NCBI RefSeq assembly: GCF_000517445.1
Contig: NZ_CP006965.1
Location: 1,278,681-1,342,680 of the forward strand
Source: Thermococcus paralvinellae
GTDB taxonomy: Archaea > Methanobacteriota_B > Thermococci > Thermococcales > Thermococcaceae
DNA: 64,000 bases
Reading direction: 5' to 3'
A program made the translations under genes and the position numbers. Below the pieces are notes generated by a model. That model worked only from the letters and a program-made list of their open reading frames with translations. It was not told the DNA's origin and ran no database searches. Shown here in pieces: positions 26,484 to 35,020 of the stretch (position 1 is its first letter; every line of letters starts with the position of its first letter).

Positions 26484-26900
26484 ATGCACGAATGGGCTTT
26501 AGCTGATGGAATTGTAAGAACTGCTATCGAATTCGCTAGACAGCATGGAAAAGACAAGATTCTTGGTATTAGAGTTGTTCTTGGTGAATTGCAGGACGTT
26601 AATGAAGAAATTCTAAAGTTCGCAATTGATGAAATTAAAAAAGGAACAATAGCTGAGGAAGCGGAGATCGAGTTTGTGGTCGAAGAGGCCGAGTTCAAAT
26701 GCAGAAACTGCGATCATGTATGGAAACTTAAGGAAATTAAAGACAGATTTGATGAAAGGATAAAGGAAGACATTCACTTTATTCCAGAAGTCGTTCATGT
26801 ATTTGTAAGCTGTCCTAAATGTGGAAGCAGAGACTTTGAAGTTGTGAAGGGAAGGGGAGTTTACGTTGAGGCTATAAAGGTCGAAGGTGAGGAACAATGA
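26484..26900 (+). CDS. hypA: Hydrogenase nickel incorporation protein HypA
   Basis: Nickel metallochaperone for NiFe-hydrogenase. The 138-residue protein starts MHEWALADGIV, with His2 and Glu3 as nickel ligands, and holds a zinc site FKCRNCDHVW ... SCPKCGSRDF separated by an archaeal insertion. The start at 26484 follows GGGAGGTG; an upstream in-frame ATG at 26427 overlaps the promoter and is rejected. ATGA overlap with hypB. Confidence 0.97.
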   Translation: MHEWALADGIVRTAIEFARQHGKDKILGIRVVLGELQDVNEEILKFAIDEIKKGTIAEEAEIEFVVEEAEFKCRNCDHVWKLKEIKDRFDERIKEDIHFIPEVVHVFVSCPKCGSRDFEVVKGRGVYVEAIKVEGEEQ

Positions 26901-27622
26901 TTGACCCAAGAATAAAGGCCATTGAAGCGAGGCTTGAGAAGGTTAAAAGAGTAATCCCAGTCGTAAGTGGCAAGGGAGGAGTGGGAAAGTCATTGACATC
27001 AACAACTTTAGCATTAGTCCTAGCTGAAAAAGGATATAAAGTTGGTCTTCTTGATTTGGACTTTCATGGAGCAAGCGACCACGTGATTTTAGGATTTGAG
27101 GCAAAAGAGTTTCCAGAGGAGGATAGAGGAATAGTTCCCCCAGAAGTTCATGGGATAAAGTTCATGAGCATCGTTTTTTATTCAGAGGATAAACCAACAC
27201 CTTTAAGGGGACACGAGATTAGCGATGCTTTAATAGAGCTTCTGGCAATCACAAGATGGGAAGATTTGGATTTCCTAATCATAGACATGCCCCCTGGAAT
27301 GGGCGACCAATTCTTAGATGTCCTTAGGTTCCTAAAAAGAGGAGAATTTCTGGTTGTTGCTACACCCTCAAAGCTTGCTGTGAATGTTGTCAGAAAGCTA
27401 CTTGAACTTCTCAAAGAACAGAATCTTAAGATAATTGGCATCGTTGAAAATATGAAGCTAGACGACGAAAAAGACATCCAAAATCTTGCCGAAGAGTTTG
27501 GAGTTCCATACCTGGTTGGCATTCCGCTTTACAGGGATTTAGATGGAAAAATTGGCAATGTTGGAGAGCTTTTAAATAGTGAATTTGCAGAAAAGATAAG
27601 AGAAGTCGCTGGAAAGCTCTGA
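26897..27622 (+). CDS. hypB: HypB of the Mrp/MinD ATPase type
   Basis: A 241-residue ATPase that partners HypA in nickel delivery. Walker A is SGKGGVGKSLTST at residues 24-36, with DLDFHGASDH and IIDMPPGMGDQF. This is the Thermococcus type of HypB: a Mrp/MinD ATPase, unrelated to the bacterial GTPase HypB and shown in T. kodakarensis to form a complex with HypA. The start overlaps the hypA stop. Alternative label: Mrp/Nbp35 Fe-S carrier, but the position favours HypB. Confidence 0.92.
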   Translation: MIDPRIKAIEARLEKVKRVIPVVSGKGGVGKSLTSTTLALVLAEKGYKVGLLDLDFHGASDHVILGFEAKEFPEEDRGIVPPEVHGIKFMSIVFYSEDKPTPLRGHEISDALIELLAITRWEDLDFLIIDMPPGMGDQFLDVLRFLKRGEFLVVATPSKLAVNVVRKLLELLKEQNLKIIGIVENMKLDDEKDIQNLAEEFGVPYLVGIPLYRDLDGKIGNVGELLNSEFAEKIREVAGKL

Positions 27623-27647
27623 CTTCATTTTATTTTTGGTGATAAAA

Positions 27648-28115
27648 ATGCTTGAGGACTTCCTTAAAGGTGCAGAAAAAGTTGTAGTCTGTGGCATCGG
27701 CAACGATGTCAGAGGAGATGACGCTTTTGGGGTTATAGTTGTCGAGGAGCTGAAAAACAGAATAAAAAGCGATAAAGTTATCATCCTTAACTGTGGAGAA
27801 GTCCCAGAGAGCTATCTCGGCAAAATAATCAACGAAAACCCTACACACGTTATCTTTATAGATGCTGTTGACTTTGGAGGCAAACCTGGAGAGATTGTAA
27901 TTGCAGACCCAGAGGGGACTTTGGGAGAAAGTTTTTCAACTCATAGACTTCCGCTCAAGCTTTTAGTTGGCTACTTAAAGCAAAACATAAACGCAAAGTT
28001 CATCTTAATTGGATGTCAGCCAAAGCAGCTGGGTCTTTTTGTAGAGATGAGTGAGGAAGTAAGGAAGAGTGCAGAAAAATTGGTTGAAATTCTGGCTCAA
28101 GAGTTGAAGTTTTAA
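27648..28115 (+). CDS. hycI: Hydrogenase maturation endopeptidase (HycI type)
   Basis: Cleaves the C-terminal extension of the hydrogenase large subunit after nickel insertion. The 155-residue protein shows the M52 metal-site motifs GIGNDVRGDDAFG, DAVDFGGKPGE and STHRLPLKLL. Start at 27648, with GGTGAT at 27639-27644. Third gene of the hypA-hypB-hycI operon. The substrate hydrogenase is not in the window. Confidence 0.93.
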   Translation: MLEDFLKGAEKVVVCGIGNDVRGDDAFGVIVVEELKNRIKSDKVIILNCGEVPESYLGKIINENPTHVIFIDAVDFGGKPGEIVIADPEGTLGESFSTHRLPLKLLVGYLKQNINAKFILIGCQPKQLGLFVEMSEEVRKSAEKLVEILAQELKF

Positions 28116-28216
28116 CTTCTTTTCTCCAAAATTTTATCCAAAAAACTTTAAAATAGGCATACTCAACTTTCTTTACGAGCTTTTTAAGAGCCTTAAAAAC
28201 TTAGGAGGTGCTTAAA

Positions 28217-29266
28217 GTGAGAGAGATTATAGGCAAAGTAAAGGAGAAAACAAATATCCCTGTTTATGAGAGAACGATAGAGAACGTTGTGAGCGCAGTT
28301 CAAGCGAGCAGTGACATATGGAGAATTGTAGATTTAAGTGAGGAGCCTTTACCTTTAGTCGTTACAGTTCTTGAGACGCTGAAGGAGTTTGGCTATGTGG
28401 AGTTCAGAGATGGAGTATTTTTGACAGAGAAAGGCAAGAAATTTGCTGATGAGTATGGAATCGGTAAAAGAGAGGACTACACATGCCCTCACTGTGAAGG
28501 AAAAACTGTTAATATTGATGCCTTTAGCGAGCTTCTTGAGCAGTTTAAGGAGATAGTTAAAGACAGACCACAGCCAAAACATGAATTTGATCAGGCATAT
28601 GTGACTCCCGAAACTACGGTAGCGAGAATCATTCTCATGCACACGAGAGGAGATTTAGAGAACAAGGAAGTTTTCGTTCTCGGAGATGATGATTTAACTA
28701 GCATTGCTCTAATGCTTTCAGGCTTGCCAAAGAGAATAGCCGTTTTAGACATTGACGACAGGTTAACCAAGTTCATCGAGAAAACTGCGGATGAACTTGG
28801 CTACAGCAATATTGAGATTTTCACATTCGATTTAAGAAAGCCCCTACCAGATTATGCACTTAGAAAGTTTGATACATTCATAACAGACCCACCAGAGACA
28901 GTTGATGCCATAAGAGCTTTCGTTGGTAGAGGAATTGCAACGCTCAAAGGTCCAGGCTGTGCTGGCTACTTTGGAATAACAAGAAGAGAAAGCTCTCTTG
29001 ATAAGTGGAGAGAGATTCAAAAGCTCCTCTTAAATGAGTTCAACGTTGTCATAACCGACATAATCAGAAACTTTAATGAATATGTAAACTGGGGCTATGA
29101 AGAGGAGACAAGGGCTTGGAAATTGCTTCCAATGAAGGTTAAACCTACATACAACTGGTACAAGAGCTACATGTTTAGAATTCAGACTCTTGAGGGTTCA
29201 AAAGGGTACGAAGAAGAAATTAAAGATGAAGACATTTACAATGACGAAGAGGCTTCAACTACTTGA
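28217..29266 (+). CDS. bpsA: N4-bis(aminopropyl)spermidine synthase (branched-chain polyamine synthase)
   Basis: Adds aminopropyl groups from decarboxylated AdoMet to make branched polyamines important at high temperature. The 349-residue DUF43-family protein has an N-terminal winged-helix-like domain, a zinc-type CPHCEGK segment, and a methyltransferase-like catalytic domain with VFVLGDDDLTSIAL, VLDIDDRL and FITDPPET. The GTG start at 28217 follows AGGAGGTG at 28203-28210. Matches the T. kodakarensis enzyme in length and features; the other polyamine genes are 14 kb upstream. Confidence 0.95.
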   Translation: MREIIGKVKEKTNIPVYERTIENVVSAVQASSDIWRIVDLSEEPLPLVVTVLETLKEFGYVEFRDGVFLTEKGKKFADEYGIGKREDYTCPHCEGKTVNIDAFSELLEQFKEIVKDRPQPKHEFDQAYVTPETTVARIILMHTRGDLENKEVFVLGDDDLTSIALMLSGLPKRIAVLDIDDRLTKFIEKTADELGYSNIEIFTFDLRKPLPDYALRKFDTFITDPPETVDAIRAFVGRGIATLKGPGCAGYFGITRRESSLDKWREIQKLLLNEFNVVITDIIRNFNEYVNWGYEEETRAWKLLPMKVKPTYNWYKSYMFRIQTLEGSKGYEEEIKDEDIYNDEEASTT

Positions 29267-29296
29267 CCTTTCCATTTTTGCTTTTCTTTGCTTTAC
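29267..29296 (+). terminator. T-rich terminator after bpsA
   Basis: Thirty pyrimidine-rich bases with TTTTT and TTTT runs directly after the stop. Confidence 0.5.
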
Positions 29297-29362
29297 TTCC
29301 TATTTGACTCTTCTTAGGCAATTGCCGAAACATTTATAATCACAAAAGGAGAAAAACATACC

Positions 29363-30094
29363 ATGCTTGAGAAGGAAAAGGAAGCTTTGGCTAAGAGAAT
29401 TGCAGGGGAGATTACACTTTCTTCAGACCCCGGAAAAACCATGCGCAAGTGGAGAGAGATTTTCGGAATTAGCCAGACAGAACTAGCCGAGTATTTAGGA
29501 GTTTCTTCTTCGGTTATTAGCGATTATGAGGGCGGTAGAAGAAAAAGTCCCGGTGCTTCCACAATAAGAAAGTTCGTCGAGGCTTTACTTGAAATCGACG
29601 AAAAAAGAGGAGGAAACGTAATCAAGGCTTTCAGCAAAACACTTGGAAGTGAGTTTCCAACAAGCGCCATTCTTGACATTAGGGAATTTGCTCTCCCTGT
29701 GACCGTAAAAGACATAGTTGACGCTGTTAAAGGAGAAGTTGCTGCCAACATTGACCTACTTGATAGACGGATTTATGGATACACTGTTGTGGACAGCATC
29801 CAGGCAATTCTCGAAATGAGCAGTGAAGAATTCCTCAAGCTGTATGGCTGGACAACGGAGAGGGCTTTGGTTTTCACAAAGGTAACAACTGGGAGAAGTC
29901 CTATGATTGCTATTAGAGTCCAGGGACTAAAGCCAGCTGTTGTAGTGCTACATGGAGTTAAGAGACTTGATGAGCTGGCAGTTAAAATAGCTGAGAAGGA
30001 GAGGGTTCCATTAGTGGTCTCAAAAGTGGAAAGTGAAAGTGAGCTAATAATGAACCTCAGAAAGCTTGTAGAAAAGAGGGAAAAAGAACTCTGA
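29363..30094 (+). CDS. HTH (XRE-type) transcriptional regulator with C-terminal sensor-like domain
   Basis: A 243-residue protein. The Cro/C1-type helix-turn-helix is at about residues 30-65 (ISQTELAEYLGVSSSVISDY). The remaining 170 residues form a domain typical of archaeal regulators (COG1709-like), with GWTTERALVFTKVTTGRSPM and GLKPAVVVLHGVK. A TATA box CATTTATAAT at 29331-29340 lies about 27 bases before the ATG, so the message is leaderless. Target genes unknown. Convergent with the phosphopantothenate synthetase gene, with stops about 2 bases apart. Confidence 0.87.
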   Translation: MLEKEKEALAKRIAGEITLSSDPGKTMRKWREIFGISQTELAEYLGVSSSVISDYEGGRRKSPGASTIRKFVEALLEIDEKRGGNVIKAFSKTLGSEFPTSAILDIREFALPVTVKDIVDAVKGEVAANIDLLDRRIYGYTVVDSIQAILEMSSEEFLKLYGWTTERALVFTKVTTGRSPMIAIRVQGLKPAVVVLHGVKRLDELAVKIAEKERVPLVVSKVESESELIMNLRKLVEKREKEL

Positions 30095-30095
30095 A

Positions 30096-30890
30096 TCAAA
30101 AAGGTAGCTCCTTCATTCTCCATATGTTTTGGTTAGCCAACCTTTCTAATCTGTTCTTCATATGAAGCAGAACTTCGCTGAGGATTTTCCCGTTGTCATA
30201 ATTGTCCACAATCGCTTTAAGCTCTTCCTTTGGTTTTTTCTTCAGCTCTTTTGCTATTTCAATCATTCGTGGATATGCTCTTATTATGTTGTCTACAATT
30301 GTGATATCGGCCATTCTGGCGCTCCTCGAAAGGGGATTTAGGTCAATCGTGATGACGAACTTGCCCATTGCAACCAATGCCTCAGTTCTGTCACCATCCT
30401 CCAATGGTACAACAACAACGTCAGCTTTCCATATACCATTCTCATCAACTTTTCCTCTCTCGCTTTCAAGATTTGGAATTCTCTTGGTTGGATTTATGCC
30501 CAAAAGCTCAACCTCTGGGTCAACTTCTCTCAACGCTTCTGCTATCGCTTTAACTCTCCCTTCTGTGCGGTAGAAGAGATTTATCTCAATCTTTGCATTG
30601 AGAACCTTTGCCAATTCAATAGTTTCTTTAGGAACTAACGCAGCCACATTACCGTTTACAGAGAGAACAGGATACTTAGCTAGTAAAAGCTTAGCAACCG
30701 CTGCTCTCATGGCTTTTTCTGCTGGTTCAATGGTTTTTTCGCCAATGAGATAGTCAAAAGCCTCTCCTCTACCATGAGCTATTAATCCAGCTGTTGCTAA
30801 AATCCCTTTTTCCAAAGCTTCTTCAAGCTTGTGCCGATAATAAAGGCTCCAATATCTGGGATGGGATTTGGGCACTTTGAATTCAGCCAT
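30096..30890 (-). CDS. 4-phosphopantoate-beta-alanine ligase (phosphopantothenate synthetase)
   Basis: Joins phosphopantoate and beta-alanine in the archaeal CoA pathway, replacing bacterial PanC and PanK order. The 264-residue protein has the DUF137-family features SHPRYWSLYYRHKL at the N-terminus, LSVNGNVAALVP, GRGEAFDYLIGE and VVVPLEDGDRTEALVAMGK. Matches the characterised Thermococcus enzyme in length. A weak AGGTGATAC site precedes the ATG. Confidence 0.94.
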   Translation of the reverse strand: MAEFKVPKSHPRYWSLYYRHKLEEALEKGILATAGLIAHGRGEAFDYLIGEKTIEPAEKAMRAAVAKLLLAKYPVLSVNGNVAALVPKETIELAKVLNAKIEINLFYRTEGRVKAIAEALREVDPEVELLGINPTKRIPNLESERGKVDENGIWKADVVVVPLEDGDRTEALVAMGKFVITIDLNPLSRSARMADITIVDNIIRAYPRMIEIAKELKKKPKEELKAIVDNYDNGKILSEVLLHMKNRLERLANQNIWRMKELPF

Positions 30891-30934
30891 TGTATCACCT
30901 AGTAGAAAGTGACCAGTAAGAAGTTAATAAGGAT

Positions 30935-31399
30935 TTACCACTCTCTCCTCCTATCACCGAAGAAAAATTTCATAAAGCCTGAGAACTCCTCTCCTCTAAA
31001 GTCTTCATAGAGCTGGTTTGTCTCTTCGGAGGTTAACCATTCAATGTCTTCAGGTATTCCCTCTGTAAATATATATTCAATTTCATCTCCTTTTCTAGCA
31101 ATGTTGAGCGTGTATATTTTCTTCCCAAGCTCCTGAGCAATTTTAATTTCGTTTACAACCAAAGAGGTGAATTTACCAATTATTGCAACTGCAACAAAAA
31201 GTTCTGCATCTTTTATCATGTGGCTTGTTCCTTTAAGCCCATAGTCTGAAGGAAGAATAACATTATTTGAACCAAGCTTTTCTTCAAGAATTTCAAGAAT
31301 GACCTTTTCTGTCTGGGTATGATAAATTATAGTGGGCTCGCTTAGATAGATTAAGGGCCCAAATTTTTCTTTTTTCTTTCTTTTCAGAAATCCAAACAT
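30935..31399 (-). CDS. Rossmann-type TIR/nucleoside deoxyribosyltransferase-like protein
   Basis: A 154-residue protein I do not recognise by name. After a basic N-terminus (KRKKKEK) it shows alternating strands and helices; IYLSEPTIIYHTQTEKVI, then KDAELFVAVAIIGKFTSLVV and EIKIAQELGKKIYTLNIA follow the pattern of the TIR and nucleoside-deoxyribosyltransferase superfamily. No signal peptide. Start at ATG 31399 after AGGTGATCAA. The leader carries the element at 31409-31469. Function not inferred. Confidence 0.65.
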   Translation of the reverse strand: MFGFLKRKKKEKFGPLIYLSEPTIIYHTQTEKVILEILEEKLGSNNVILPSDYGLKGTSHMIKDAELFVAVAIIGKFTSLVVNEIKIAQELGKKIYTLNIARKGDEIEYIFTEGIPEDIEWLTSEETNQLYEDFRGEEFSGFMKFFFGDRRREW

Positions 31400-31404
31400 T
31401 TGAT

Positions 31405-31475
31405 CACCTCAGGTGGGGATAAAACGTCGTCATGGCTCTTTGAGGCTCGGCTGGGATGACACTCATCATCGGATA
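31405..31475 (-). ncRNA. Candidate box C/D sRNA or leader micro-ORF
   Basis: On the minus strand a C box ATGATGA (31469-31463), a C'-like ATGACGA (31433-31427) and a D box CTGA (31412-31409) occur in order over 61 bases, a usual size for archaeal box C/D sRNAs. Internal spacing is not ideal and a D' box is unclear. The same bases also encode a 21-codon frame beginning ATGATGAGT that ends inside the ribosome site of the next gene. A TATA box at 31481-31488 lies rather close to the C box. Confidence 0.28.
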
Positions 31476-31540
31476 TTCTTGTATATAACTCTGATTGCTC
31501 TTAAAACTTTTCCATAGAACTAAAGCCCAAGAAGTTTTAA

Positions 31541-31852
31541 CTAACTTTCAATAATATCCTTCAAAATATTCTCAACATCTTCTCTCCTTCTCACCAGATT
31601 CTGCCTTGTGATTTCATTTCCTTCTTTGAGATAAATCAGTGTGGGCACATTCATGACATCGAACTTTTCCGCAAGCCAGAGATGTTTTCCCACGTCGACC
31701 TCCCAGAACTCCACTTCCTTATACTCCTCGCTCAGCTCGTGCATAAACGGTTCAATCATCCTACACGGCGGACAGCCAGGAGAAGAAAACCAAAGGAGGG
31801 CATATTTTGCCCTCTCAACTTTTCCAAAGTCTCCATCAAACTCTCTAATCAT
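31541..31852 (-). CDS. Thioredoxin-fold protein with CPPC active site
   Basis: A 103-residue thioredoxin-like protein: ALLWFSSPGCPPCRMIEPF holds the CPPC redox pair, and MNVPTLIYL the conserved cis-Pro. Start at ATG 31852 with GAGGTGG upstream, 8 bases away; GTG 31861 would overlap that site. It lies only about 10 bases downstream of copA and is likely co-transcribed, so it may reduce thiols or handle copper-oxidised proteins (inference). Confidence 0.9.
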   Translation of the reverse strand: MIREFDGDFGKVERAKYALLWFSSPGCPPCRMIEPFMHELSEEYKEVEFWEVDVGKHLWLAEKFDVMNVPTLIYLKEGNEITRQNLVRRREDVENILKDIIES

Positions 31853-31862
31853 CTTAACCACC

Positions 31863-34265
31863 TCAAATCTTAGCTTTTTTCAAAAGCAAGGAGTTTGTAA
31901 CGACACTTACGCTGCTCAATGACATAGCTCCAGCAGCCCATTCTGGTCTGAACTGGATTCCAAAGAGAACATAGGCCAGTCCAGCGGCGAAGGGTATTAG
32001 GATGGTGTTGTAGAACATCGCCCAGAAGATGTTCTGCTTAATCTTTGAGAGCGTCTTTTGGCTGAGCTTTATTGCCCTAACCACATCTCTTAAGTCGTTT
32101 TTAATCAAGACGATGTCTCCGCTCTCCATTGCTATGTCGGTTCCAGAGCTTACTGCTATGCCTATGTCAGCTTGAGCCAAAGCGGGAGCATCGTTTATAC
32201 CATCCCCGACAAAAATGACCACTTCTCCCTTCTCCTGAAGCTTTTTCACTTCATTTGCTTTATCCTGGGGCAAAACTTCCGCTAAAACGTAATCTATGTT
32301 GAGCTGTCTAGCTATTGCTTCTGCAGTTCTTCTATTGTCGCCGGTAATCATTCCAACTTTCTTGCCCATTTTGTGAAGCTCTTCTATTGCTTCTCTCGCA
32401 CCTTCTTTGATTGTGTCCGCTATTCCAATAACTCCTACTATTTTTCCGTCAATTGCCACTATTATTGCCGTTTTAGCTTCATCTTCAAGCTTAAGGAGAG
32501 CTTTTTCAACCTCTCCTTCTATTGAATAACCATTCTCTTTGAACAGCTTTCTATTTCCGGCCAAGATTTCCTTCCCATCCACTACGGCTTTTACTCCCTT
32601 GCCGGTTATTGCCTCAAAGCTTTGGGGCTCTTTACCCTCTAATCCGAGCTCTTGAGCTTTCCTAACTATGGCCTCTCCTAGTGGGTGCTCTGAGCGCTTT
32701 TCAGCTGAAGCTACTAAGCTCAAAAGCTCTTTCTCATCCATGCCAAAAGTCACTACATCTGTAACTTCAGGCGTCCCCTTTGTTAGCGTCCCCGTCTTAT
32801 CGAAGAGAACTATTGTGGCTTTCCTCGCTATTTCCAGTACTTCACCATTCTTGATTAAAATCCCCATTTCGGCACCTTTACCCATTCCAACGGTTAAAGC
32901 CGTTGGAGTTGCCAAGCCAAAGGCACATGGGCAGGCAATCACCAAAACGCTGAGCAGTGTTGTGAAGGCGAAGAGCAGAGGCTGGTCAGCTATGAAGTAC
33001 CAGTATCCAAAGGAGATTAGTGCTATTGTCAAAACGGTTGGAATGAAGTATGTAACGACTTTGTCTGCTAATCTCTGAATCGGTGGTCTTGTATTTTGTG
33101 CCTCCTCAACGAGCTTAATTATTTGTGCCAAAACTGTGTCTCTTCCGACCCTCTTTGCCTCAATTTTAAGCACGGAGTTCTTGTTAATCGTTCCGCCGAT
33201 AACCTCGTCGCCCTTCTTCTTCAAATTTGGAATTGGTTCTCCAGTGATCATCGATTCATCGACGTAGCTTTCTCCCTCAATTACAATTCCATCGACTGGA
33301 ATCCTCTCTCCAGGTTTGACTATGACAATATCGCCAACTTTAACTTCGCTTATTGGAACTTCAATCTCTTTTCCATCCCTAATTACGGTTGCCTTTTTAG
33401 CTTGAAGGCCCATGAGCTTTTTAATTGCCTCACTCGTTCTTCCTTTGGCCAAGGTCTCTAAGTAGCGTCCAAGCAGGAGAAAGGCCATTAGCAAAACGCT
33501 TGCCTCATAAAAGTTGAACTCCCTTGGAATAATTCCTATTGTAGCTAAAACGCTTGCAAAATAAGCAGAACCAATTCCCATGGAGTACATGACTTCCATG
33601 TTTAAGCTTTTGTGCTTTAATGAATTGAGAGCCTTTCCAAAGATATCCCTTCCAGCGTAGATTATTGCCAGAGTTGCCAGCAGGAATTGAATGTAAATTA
33701 AGTTGGGAATTTCAATCCCGAATCTGTGAAGCTGCATTGAGGCGAAGAGAGGTATTCCTATTCCCCAAGCAACGGCAAGTTTTTTCTTCATTTCCCTTAT
33801 GTGCTTCTCTCGAACTTCTTTTTCTACGTCATGGCTTTCTTCACCTTCAACTCCCAAGAATTGGTAGCCAACCTCTTCAATTGCTCTCTTAATGTCTTCC
33901 ATGCTTACTAAACTTGGATCATAGCTTACTTTAGCCTTCTCAGTTGCTAAATTGACTTGGGCATCTAAAACCCCAGGGAGCTCTTTAAGAGCTACTTCAA
34001 TGGTTTTAACACACATTGCACAGGTCATTCCACCGATTTTTATTATCGCGTCTCTCTTTTCCCTGACCACCTGGTAACCAAGCTCTTCAATCGTCTTTAT
34101 AATCTGATTTAGGCTGACCTTTGACTCATCGAAGTCAACGTAAACATTTTCAGAGTTTAAATTGACTCTGGCGTCTTTAACGCCATCAAGCTCTTTTAGA
34201 GCTGTTTCTATAGTTTTAACGCACATGGCACAGGTCATACCGTTGACTTTAAGCGTGAGCTTCAT
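31863..34265 (-). CDS. copA: Copper-exporting P1B-1 ATPase
   Basis: Pumps Cu+ out of the cell. The 800-residue protein has two N-terminal heavy-metal domains (each GMTCAMC), an A domain with TGEP, the membrane CPC motif in IACPCAFGLATPT, the phosphorylation site FDKTGTLTKGT, SEHPLG and GDGINDAPAL. The C-terminal AMSLSSVSVVTN is the P1B-1 signature for Cu+/Ag+. Start at 34265, after GGTGGTAGTT. Divergent from copR, with inverted repeats in the shared promoter. Confidence 0.96.
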   Translation of the reverse strand: MKLTLKVNGMTCAMCVKTIETALKELDGVKDARVNLNSENVYVDFDESKVSLNQIIKTIEELGYQVVREKRDAIIKIGGMTCAMCVKTIEVALKELPGVLDAQVNLATEKAKVSYDPSLVSMEDIKRAIEEVGYQFLGVEGEESHDVEKEVREKHIREMKKKLAVAWGIGIPLFASMQLHRFGIEIPNLIYIQFLLATLAIIYAGRDIFGKALNSLKHKSLNMEVMYSMGIGSAYFASVLATIGIIPREFNFYEASVLLMAFLLLGRYLETLAKGRTSEAIKKLMGLQAKKATVIRDGKEIEVPISEVKVGDIVIVKPGERIPVDGIVIEGESYVDESMITGEPIPNLKKKGDEVIGGTINKNSVLKIEAKRVGRDTVLAQIIKLVEEAQNTRPPIQRLADKVVTYFIPTVLTIALISFGYWYFIADQPLLFAFTTLLSVLVIACPCAFGLATPTALTVGMGKGAEMGILIKNGEVLEIARKATIVLFDKTGTLTKGTPEVTDVVTFGMDEKELLSLVASAEKRSEHPLGEAIVRKAQELGLEGKEPQSFEAITGKGVKAVVDGKEILAGNRKLFKENGYSIEGEVEKALLKLEDEAKTAIIVAIDGKIVGVIGIADTIKEGAREAIEELHKMGKKVGMITGDNRRTAEAIARQLNIDYVLAEVLPQDKANEVKKLQEKGEVVIFVGDGINDAPALAQADIGIAVSSGTDIAMESGDIVLIKNDLRDVVRAIKLSQKTLSKIKQNIFWAMFYNTILIPFAAGLAYVLFGIQFRPEWAAGAMSLSSVSVVTNSLLLKKAKI

Positions 34266-34275
34266 AACTACCACC

Positions 34276-34353
34276 AATATTTACTCAACAGTAGGTCTTA
34301 AGGAGATTATTTTTATCAAAGTGTAAATATTAACCGAAGAATTTTTATATTTT
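34276..34353. promoter_or_regulatory. Divergent copA/copR promoter with 9-bp inverted repeats
   Basis: AATATTTAC (34276-34284) and GTAAATATT (34323-34331) are a perfect inverted pair 47 bases centre to centre. The first overlaps the expected copA start, the second sits just before the copR TATA box (TTTTTATATT, about 34341-34350). Likely sites for CopR (inference). Confidence 0.5.
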
Positions 34354-34380
34354 GAAAACAAATAACTGTCGGTGTTTATC

Positions 34381-34989
34381 ATGGTAAAGTTGGACGAACT
34401 GGATTTGAAGTTAATATACCTTCTTATGGACAACTCCAGATTAAGCATCTCTGAGCTTGCAGAGAGACTAGGCGTTAGCAGACCGACGGTAAAAGCTAGA
34501 CTGGAACGTCTTGAGAAGGAGGGGGTTATTCAGCGTTATACAATCAAACTTAACCCTGAACTCCAGAGGGCTCACAACGTCGTTGCCCTGATAATCAAAA
34601 CGGACGAGCCCGAGAAGTTACAGGAGTTTGAGGAAATCATCGAGATCAACCGCTTCACGAGCAAAAAGTACCTCATAAAAGTAGCTGTCGAGGACATGGA
34701 AGGACTGAGAAACGTCATAGAAGGAGCAAATTTTGAGGTGCTCGAGATAATGCCTATTCTCGAGAGTATCGAGAAAGAGCACCCTCCCAAGGTTAAGGTG
34801 CCATTCAAGTGCGACTACTGTGGAAAAGAAATTGTCGGAGAGCCGATAGTTTACAAGTACCACAATAGAGTTTACTTCTTCTGCTGTCCTACCTGTTTGA
34901 GAGAATTCAAGAGAACGAGGGAAAACATAGAGAAGTTCAAGCTAAAAGAGCACGAGGTAGAGCATACTCATGAACACCATGAACATTAG
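34381..34989 (+). CDS. copR: Lrp-type HTH plus TRASH-domain copper regulator CopR
   Basis: A 202-residue regulator. The N-terminal Lrp/AsnC-like HTH (LSISELAERLGVSRPTVKAR) and a short dimerisation/effector domain are followed by a TRASH metal-binding domain at about 140-180 (KCDYCGKEIVGEP ... YFFCCPTC) and a His-rich tail (HTHEHHEH). This is the architecture of Thermococcus CopR, which controls copA. Start at 34381 with GGTG upstream. Located back to back with copA. Confidence 0.94.
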   Translation: MVKLDELDLKLIYLLMDNSRLSISELAERLGVSRPTVKARLERLEKEGVIQRYTIKLNPELQRAHNVVALIIKTDEPEKLQEFEEIIEINRFTSKKYLIKVAVEDMEGLRNVIEGANFEVLEIMPILESIEKEHPPKVKVPFKCDYCGKEIVGEPIVYKYHNRVYFFCCPTCLREFKRTRENIEKFKLKEHEVEHTHEHHEH

Positions 34990-35020
34990 CAAAAAAGAAA
35001 TGATTTAGAGCGAGGTTCAT

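Noticed and set aside
26897-27622. Labelling the hypB gene as a general Mrp/Nbp35 Fe-S carrier
   Set aside because: The position between hypA and the protease with an ATGA overlap fits the known Thermococcus HypA-HypB pair better.
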